Below are positions 30,960 through 34,623 of a stretch of 34,623 bases of DNA, piece after piece (positions within the stretch are counted from its first letter, which is position 1; every line of letters begins with the position of its first letter). The notes under the pieces were generated by a model that saw only the letters and a list, made by a program, of their open reading frames with translations, ran no database searches and was not told the DNA's origin. This stretch comes from Treponema sp. UBA4692. Its GTDB lineage: Bacteria > Spirochaetota > Spirochaetia > Treponematales > Treponemataceae. The DNA lies in contig DHKO01000038.1 of assembly GCA_002404895.1 (NCBI GenBank), forward strand, positions 1 to 34,623, read 5' to 3'. The position numbers were made by a program, and so were the translations under genes.

Positions 30960-31787
30960 TCAAAGTTCAAAAGGATTTTTTTCCAGTTTTCTAAAGACTC
31001 CAAAATCCGCACCGAACGGAACAATGCTCGGCTGGCTGAAATCAGGGCTTACAACAAGCTCGCAGTCAAGGCAATGCAAGACAAAATCCTGATATTTTTC
31101 CTCGCTGACTTTCGGGAAAAGATAAGGGCCTTTCCGCGTCCAGTATTTTGCGATGATTTTGTCATAGATAAACCAGTTTTTTTCCTCGCGCTCCTGCAAG
31201 GCTTTTATCAAATCATAGACGGAGCGAGTAACGGCGGCGCATAAAGGCGGCGTGATTTCGCTTTCAAACTCGAATTTTTTGCCCGGAACTTTCTGATTTT
31301 CAGCGCACACAAGATTTGACTTTGCGGCAAGAACAAAAATGTCGTCAGTCCACGGCAGCACTGGAGCAAAAACAATGCAGTCAACATTTCGCCAGTCAAC
31401 GCTCACAGGATTCCACGGGCGGAAAAAACTTGTTCCGCTTGAAGAAAGCTCCAAAGCGGCTTTTAGCGCGCTGCTTTTCGACGAGAAAACGAATGCGGTT
31501 CTGTCGTCTCCGAAAAGAGCTGAAACCGCACGGCTAAGCTGGCTTTTGAATTTCACGTTTTTCGCTGAAAAATCAGTATAGAAAGAGCCTGTGATTCCGC
31601 GCTCAAGAACATTTTTCAAGACCGTGAAAGTTCCTTTTGCGCCCCAGCCCAAAATTGCGCGGCCTGCCTCCTGATACAAATCCGTCAGGCGAACGCGCTT
31701 TTCAGTGTATAAAAAACATCCGCGGGCGCGCTTTACCGTGCCGTATTTTAGTGCAATATTTTCTGCCAAAATTTCTTTTGAATTCAT
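30960..31787 (-). CDS. Unrecognised protein with weak resemblance to the N-terminal part of PLP aminotransferases
   Basis: 275 residues, no signal or membrane segment. The first third (VKRARGCFLYTEKRVRLTDL, GRAILGWGAKGTFTVLKNVL, FVFSSKSSALKAALEL) runs like the start of class III aminotransferases (cofactor-small-domain loop, glycine-rich helix, S-S-x-S-A-x-x-A). The lysine-bearing Schiff-base motif and about 130 residues of the large domain are missing. Later landmarks are FAPVLPWTDDIFVLAA and CLDCELVVSPDFSQPSIVPFG. If the relationship is real, it is a catalytically dead relative. The start at 31787 is preferred to 31793 because the -10 element sits only 3 nt before the first ATG. Confidence 0.6.
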   Translation of the reverse strand: MNSKEILAENIALKYGTVKRARGCFLYTEKRVRLTDLYQEAGRAILGWGAKGTFTVLKNVLERGITGSFYTDFSAKNVKFKSQLSRAVSALFGDDRTAFVFSSKSSALKAALELSSSGTSFFRPWNPVSVDWRNVDCIVFAPVLPWTDDIFVLAAKSNLVCAENQKVPGKKFEFESEITPPLCAAVTRSVYDLIKALQEREEKNWFIYDKIIAKYWTRKGPYLFPKVSEEKYQDFVLHCLDCELVVSPDFSQPSIVPFGADFGVFRKLEKNPFEL

Positions 31788-31796
31788 TTGCATAAA

Positions 31797-31802
31797 ATTA
31801 TA
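31797..31802 (-). promoter_or_regulatory. Candidate -10 element for the aminotransferase-like gene
   Basis: TATAAT on the minus strand, 9 nt before the ATG at 31787 (3 nt before the ATG at 31793). No RBS and no good -35 at 17 bp. Confidence 0.4.
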
Positions 31803-32058
31803 TCAAAGTGAAAACTGTTTTTCCATAAAAACAGCTTCTGATGAAAATCAGAAAAAACAGCGGCAAGCCCGCCTCAAAATTTTACAGAGAATGAAAATTC
31901 CATATGCAATAATAAAGAATCGCACAGAAAGCAATTTCTACCAGTCATCAATAAATCAGACAGTCTGAATTTTACAATTTTCGGCAATTTTGATGTCATT
32001 TTATTCTGTACATCGCAATCAAGATTCTGCTTAGTTCGCTTTTATCCAAATTTTACGC
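31803..32058. other. Divergent intergenic region with two hairpins and a 13-bp palindrome
   Basis: No gene is supported in the roughly 300 bp between the divergent starts. Seen: CTGTTTTT/AAAAACAG (31815-31822/31827-31834), TCTGAT-GAAA-ATCAGA with a GNRA-type loop (31837-31852), and the perfect palindrome TCAGACAGTCTGA (31956-31968), about 90 bp upstream of the PocR gene -35. The palindrome is operator-like. Confidence 0.5.
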
Positions 32059-32087
32059 TTGTTAGATTATTTCTCGCTCATTATAAT
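32059..32087 (+). promoter_or_regulatory. Promoter of the PocR-domain gene
   Basis: TTGTTA (32059-32064), 17-bp spacer, TATAAT (32082-32087). The expected start near 32094 leaves a leader of only about 8 nt and no RBS before the ATG at 32102. Confidence 0.65.
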
Positions 32088-32101
32088 CTTTTTAGTTAAA
32101 A

Positions 32102-33280
32102 ATGATTGGCTATAAACTTTCGGATTTAATTGATAAATCTGTTCTGCAGGATGTGCAAGAAAGTTTTTCTCAGCTGACAGGAATGGGCTGCGTTATTGTA
32201 ACTCCTGACGGCGACTCTTTCACGGAGAAAGGCTGCTTCTCAAAATTTTGTGCCGCAAACATCCAAACTTCAGAAACTGCAAAAAAACGCTGCGCGCTTT
32301 GCCACAAAAACGCGATTCTCGAATCCTTGAAAAAAGGAAAAACGATGGCTTATTATTGCCACGCAAGACTGATTGAATTTGCAGCTCCGATAACGGCTGG
32401 AAGATATTTTCTCGGCGGAATCGTGGCAGGGCAGCTAAAATCGATTCCAAAAAACGAGATTAAGAAAATTTCCGCGATTATCACGCGCTTTGCCTCGACA
32501 ATCTCGAATATGGCGGTGAGAAACTACGAGCGGCTTGAAAAAACTCAGTCGCAGGAAAAAAACGCGCGGAGCCAGACTTTGCTCGCAACCGACATGGCGT
32601 TAAAAATGCGGCAGTCAATGCAAAAATTGCTCGCCTCATTAAAATCTGTCTTGAATCTTGAAATTTCAAAGCCGGCGAAAGACGCAATCAAAAAAATTGT
32701 CATAAGCGGAAACGAGACTTCTATTGAAATTTCAGACATTGTTGACTACATAAAACTCACGGAAGGCGCGCCGAATCTTTCTGAGTCAGAATACGACATC
32801 AGAATTTTGCTTCCGCAGACTGTCGAAAATCTTGAGAAAAGCCTAATCGGAAAGGACATCTCGATTTTCTGCGAGGTCGGCCAGAGCGTTCCAAAACGGC
32901 TTTTCGGCGACTGGGGCAGAATCTCAAAAATAATCTCGAATCTCGTGCAGGAAAGCGTTTCAAGAATGGAAGTCGGATACATAAAAGTGCAGGCTTCGTG
33001 CAGCGATTCATCATACGCGAAAATGCTTGAAATCACAGTTTCCGACTCCGCCAGCGCGTTTTCACGCCAGGAGATTGAAAATATCCGCCATTACTTCAAG
33101 ACAGGAATTTCCGCGCTTCTTGAAAGCGGCGTAAAGAAAGGTCTGAGCTATCCGATGGTCTCAATGCTTTTAAAGCAGCTTTCGGGAACAATCGGAGTAA
33201 AGATCGGAAAAAACAAAAATACGGTCTTTCAATTCAACATTCCGCAGCTTAGCATTGACCAGACAGGAAAAAGAGCATAA
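32102..33280 (+). CDS. PocR-domain protein with degenerate histidine-kinase-like ATPase domain
   Basis: 392 residues. A PocR sensory domain lies at about residues 8-140: LSDLIDKSVLQDVQESFSQL, Cys residues in KFCAANIQTSE and KRCALCHKN, YYCHARLIEFAAPI, and GGIVAGQ. Next comes a helical segment without a phospho-acceptor His in the usual H-box position (LATDMALKMRQSMQKLLASL), then a GHKL-type fold (about 225-385). The ATP-binding signatures are damaged: the N box reads NLVQESV instead of NLxxNA, the DxGxG box reads DSASAF, and the G2 box reads GLSYPM. It probably senses a small ligand and signals through the adjoining EAL protein rather than by phosphorylation. The EAL start lies 2 nt after its stop. 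Confidence 0.82.
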   Translation: MIGYKLSDLIDKSVLQDVQESFSQLTGMGCVIVTPDGDSFTEKGCFSKFCAANIQTSETAKKRCALCHKNAILESLKKGKTMAYYCHARLIEFAAPITAGRYFLGGIVAGQLKSIPKNEIKKISAIITRFASTISNMAVRNYERLEKTQSQEKNARSQTLLATDMALKMRQSMQKLLASLKSVLNLEISKPAKDAIKKIVISGNETSIEISDIVDYIKLTEGAPNLSESEYDIRILLPQTVENLEKSLIGKDISIFCEVGQSVPKRLFGDWGRISKIISNLVQESVSRMEVGYIKVQASCSDSSYAKMLEITVSDSASAFSRQEIENIRHYFKTGISALLESGVKKGLSYPMVSMLLKQLSGTIGVKIGKNKNTVFQFNIPQLSIDQTGKRA

Positions 33281-33282
33281 GA

Positions 33283-34164
33283 ATGGAATTAAATTTCGCG
33301 AAACAGTTCAAGTCCGCGCTTAAAAATGAGGAATTCCGAGTTTTTTATCAGCCGAAAGTTTCTCTGCACAATTACCAGCTTGCCGGAGCGGAAGCCTTGT
33401 GCCGCTGGTTTCACAACGGAGTCATAATTCCGCCGGACAGCTTTATTCCCGCGCTCGAAACCGGAACTGACATCTGCGAGCTTGATTTTTATATGCTTGA
33501 GCACGTCTGCCGCGACATCAGAAAATGGCTTGAGGAAGGCAGAAAATGCGTGAAAGTCTCAGTGAATCTTTCGCGAAAGCACAAAGTTGACAGAACTCTA
33601 ATCAGAAAAATAATCGGAATAATCGACGCTTACGGAATTCCGCACAGCCTGATTGAAATCGAGCTGGTCGAGTCAATGTCGGATATGAATTTTGAGTCTC
33701 TTAGAGAAATCGTTTTCGGACTCAAAAGATACGGAATCAGCATGTCGGTCGATGACTTTGGAACTGGATTTTCCTCGATGAATCTTATCCGCGACCTGCC
33801 GTGGAACATTCTGAAAATCGACAAGAGGTTTGTTCCGCAGGACACGAGCGACAAAAAACAGTACATAATGATAAAGCACCTGATTTCGATGGCACAGGAC
33901 TTGGGACTTGACTGCATTGTTGAAGGAATCGAGACGCTCGAGCAGGTGAAAATCCTAAAGGAATACAACTGCTTTTTGGCTCAGGGAAACTTTTTTGACC
34001 GCCCGCTCTCTTCAAGAGACTTTGAAAAACGGCTTCCGTTCCCGCAAAAGCCGACCGTAACTCCGTTTGACGACAGGCTTTTAGCCCCAGAAGCCCGTGA
34101 GCTTTTGCGCAAGGAAAGAGCAAAGCAAGCCGCGCTCGAAAAAGCAAGAACGGCTTTGGCGTAA
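33283..34164 (+). CDS. EAL-domain cyclic-di-GMP phosphodiesterase
   Basis: A 293-residue stand-alone EAL protein that should hydrolyse c-di-GMP to pGpG. The active-site motifs are complete: the EAL signature in GAEALCRW, VSVNLSRKH, IEIELVESMSDMN, the loop-6 block SVDDFGTGFSSMN, LKIDKRFV, VEGIETLEQV and AQGNFFDRPL. A basic helical tail follows (ARELLRKERAKQAALEKA). There is no sensor domain of its own, so the preceding PocR protein is the natural regulator. It starts 2 nt after the PocR gene. A periodic repeat array begins just after, or overlapping, its stop codon. Confidence 0.93.
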   Translation: MELNFAKQFKSALKNEEFRVFYQPKVSLHNYQLAGAEALCRWFHNGVIIPPDSFIPALETGTDICELDFYMLEHVCRDIRKWLEEGRKCVKVSVNLSRKHKVDRTLIRKIIGIIDAYGIPHSLIEIELVESMSDMNFESLREIVFGLKRYGISMSVDDFGTGFSSMNLIRDLPWNILKIDKRFVPQDTSDKKQYIMIKHLISMAQDLGLDCIVEGIETLEQVKILKEYNCFLAQGNFFDRPLSSRDFEKRLPFPQKPTVTPFDDRLLAPEARELLRKERAKQAALEKARTALA

Positions 34165-34449
34165 TACGAAAATCAGCTTTTGCCGTTTTCTAAAATCGTA
34201 CTGAATACGAACACAGGCTTTTAAAAAAACACAAATCGTACTGAGTACGAATCCAGTTTTTTCTGATTTTCATGAATCGTACTGAGTACGAAGAGCGTTT
34301 TCCGCAATTTTTCAGAATCGTATTGAATACGAATGTTACTTTTAGAAAATCCAAGAATCGTATTGAATACGAAGCCTGACTTTTTTAAATCGGGGAATCG
34401 TATCGAGTACGAATGTCTGCCGCAATTTTTAAATCGTACTGAATACAAA
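34153..34449. repeat. Array of 15-bp palindromes at 40-41 bp period
   Basis: Seven 18-nt copies of AATCGTAYTGARTACGAA start at 34194, 34234, 34275, 34316, 34356, 34396 and 34432. A decayed eighth copy at 34153-34170 keeps the same 41-nt step and overlaps the EAL stop. Start-to-start steps are 40, 41, 41, 40, 40 and 36. Copies 2 and 3 (TCGTACTGAGTACGA) and 4 and 5 (TCGTATTGAATACGA) are each perfect palindromes around a central G, with both arms changed together. Spacers (18-23 nt) are unrelated in detail but nearly all carry a T-run. Confidence 0.92.
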
Positions 34450-34453
34450 ACGC

Positions 34454-34509
34454 GTCATTCCGAAGCCGCGGTCTTGCCCACGCAAATCTTTCGCTTGGTT
34501 TCGGAATCC
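34454..34509 (-). repeat. ATTCCGAA/TTCGGAAT palindromic element, inverted copy
   Basis: On the plus strand it begins GTCATTCCGAA and ends TTCGGAATCC, the reverse orientation of the elements at 25404-25450 and 29298-29323, with about 35 nt of unrelated sequence between the arms. Confidence 0.65.
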
Positions 34510-34511
34510 GT

Positions 34512-34562
34512 AAAAAAACGGGCGTTTCCAATGCCGTGCAAAACACGCTTTAGAAACGCCCG
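34512..34562 (-). terminator. Terminator of the minus-strand gene entering from the right
   Basis: A 10-bp stem, CGGGCGTTTC (34519-34528)/GAAACGCCCG (34553-34562), with an inner CGTG/CACG hairpin. Seven A residues at 34512-34518 read as a T-run on the minus strand. Confidence 0.85.
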
Positions 34563-34587
34563 CTTGATTCCTTAGATTTCCAATTTT

Positions 34588-34623
34588 TTACAGCTTAGCC
34601 AGTTTCTCGCCCACGAGTTTCGA
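34588..34623 (-). CDS. C-terminal end of a gene cut by the window edge
   Basis: On the minus strand the last 36 bases read SKLVGEKLAKL followed by TAA, 25 nt before a strong terminator on the same strand. The placement makes it a believable gene end. The product cannot be identified from 11 residues. Confidence 0.5.
   Translation of the reverse strand, partial: SKLVGEKLAKL

Noticed and set aside
34221..34448. Minus-strand frame with repeated YSVRF/YSIRF words
   Set aside because: It is the palindrome array read as protein; the 40/41-bp steps shift the frame between copies, and there is no RBS.
34194..34449. CRISPR array with 18-nt repeats and 22-nt spacers
   Set aside because: Repeats are shorter than CRISPR repeats and vary between copies, spacers share a T-run pattern and are shorter than normal, and no cas gene is in the window.

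Overview
The window looks like chromosome of a host-associated Treponema (Spirochaetota). The evidence is the archaeal-type UMP kinase, the run of spirochaete-style exported proteins with PEGA, TIG/IPT, LPP20 and LpoB domains, PocR and SpoIIE signalling proteins, a moderately AT-rich base composition, and intergenic gaps full of small palindromic repeats. This assignment comes from protein recognition by eye; no search was run.

Layout. 1-5724 (+): cysS; an ECF sigma factor overlapping its membrane anti-sigma factor; an exported TIG/transglutaminase-fold protein without the catalytic cysteine; pyrH. 5814-6494 (-): an envelope glucosaminidase, divergent from radC, a small PEGA protein, an HtrA protease, an exported lipase and earP (6602-12487, +). 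12488-12992: a disturbed, AT-rich gap with a 22-bp periodic repeat array, a HAD gene reduced to its first 26 codons and a possible second remnant. It is followed by efp, whose product carries Arg32, the residue EarP rhamnosylates. 13735-21603 (-): an acyl-ACP thioesterase, a 7TM SpoIIE-type phosphatase, and a six-gene exported-protein operon (LPP20-like, LpoB-like, COG3014-like lipoprotein, LPP20-like, two unknowns) behind a near-consensus promoter. 21769-25332: uvrB (+), then rpmB and a PhnP-like metallo-hydrolase (-). 25986-29246 (+): prs, an FGGY kinase and a HAD phosphatase. 29427-29599: a broken tRNA-Arg copy next to an intact tRNA-Arg(CCT). 29657-31787 (-): two small membrane proteins, an ASCH protein and an unrecognised protein. 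32102-34164 (+): a PocR/degenerate-kinase protein and an EAL phosphodiesterase. The window ends with a 40-41 bp periodic palindrome array and the tail of a gene on the minus strand.

How the genes work together. There are four clear functional pairs: sigma/anti-sigma; EarP/EF-P(Arg32); the LPP20-LpoB-COG3014 envelope operon, probably acting on peptidoglycan synthesis; and the PocR sensor with an EAL effector in c-di-GMP signalling.

The most unusual features are: (1) at least seven perfectly or nearly palindromic 15-mers at a 40-41 bp period after the EAL gene, with symmetric co-variation of the arms; (2) a 22-bp periodic array after earP; (3) a repeated promoter layout in which a -10 hexamer lies 6-9 nt from the start codon with no ribosome binding site, suggesting several leaderless mRNAs; (4) a tRNA-Arg duplicate broken by a hairpin; (5) an inverted pair of roughly 100-nt three-hairpin elements.
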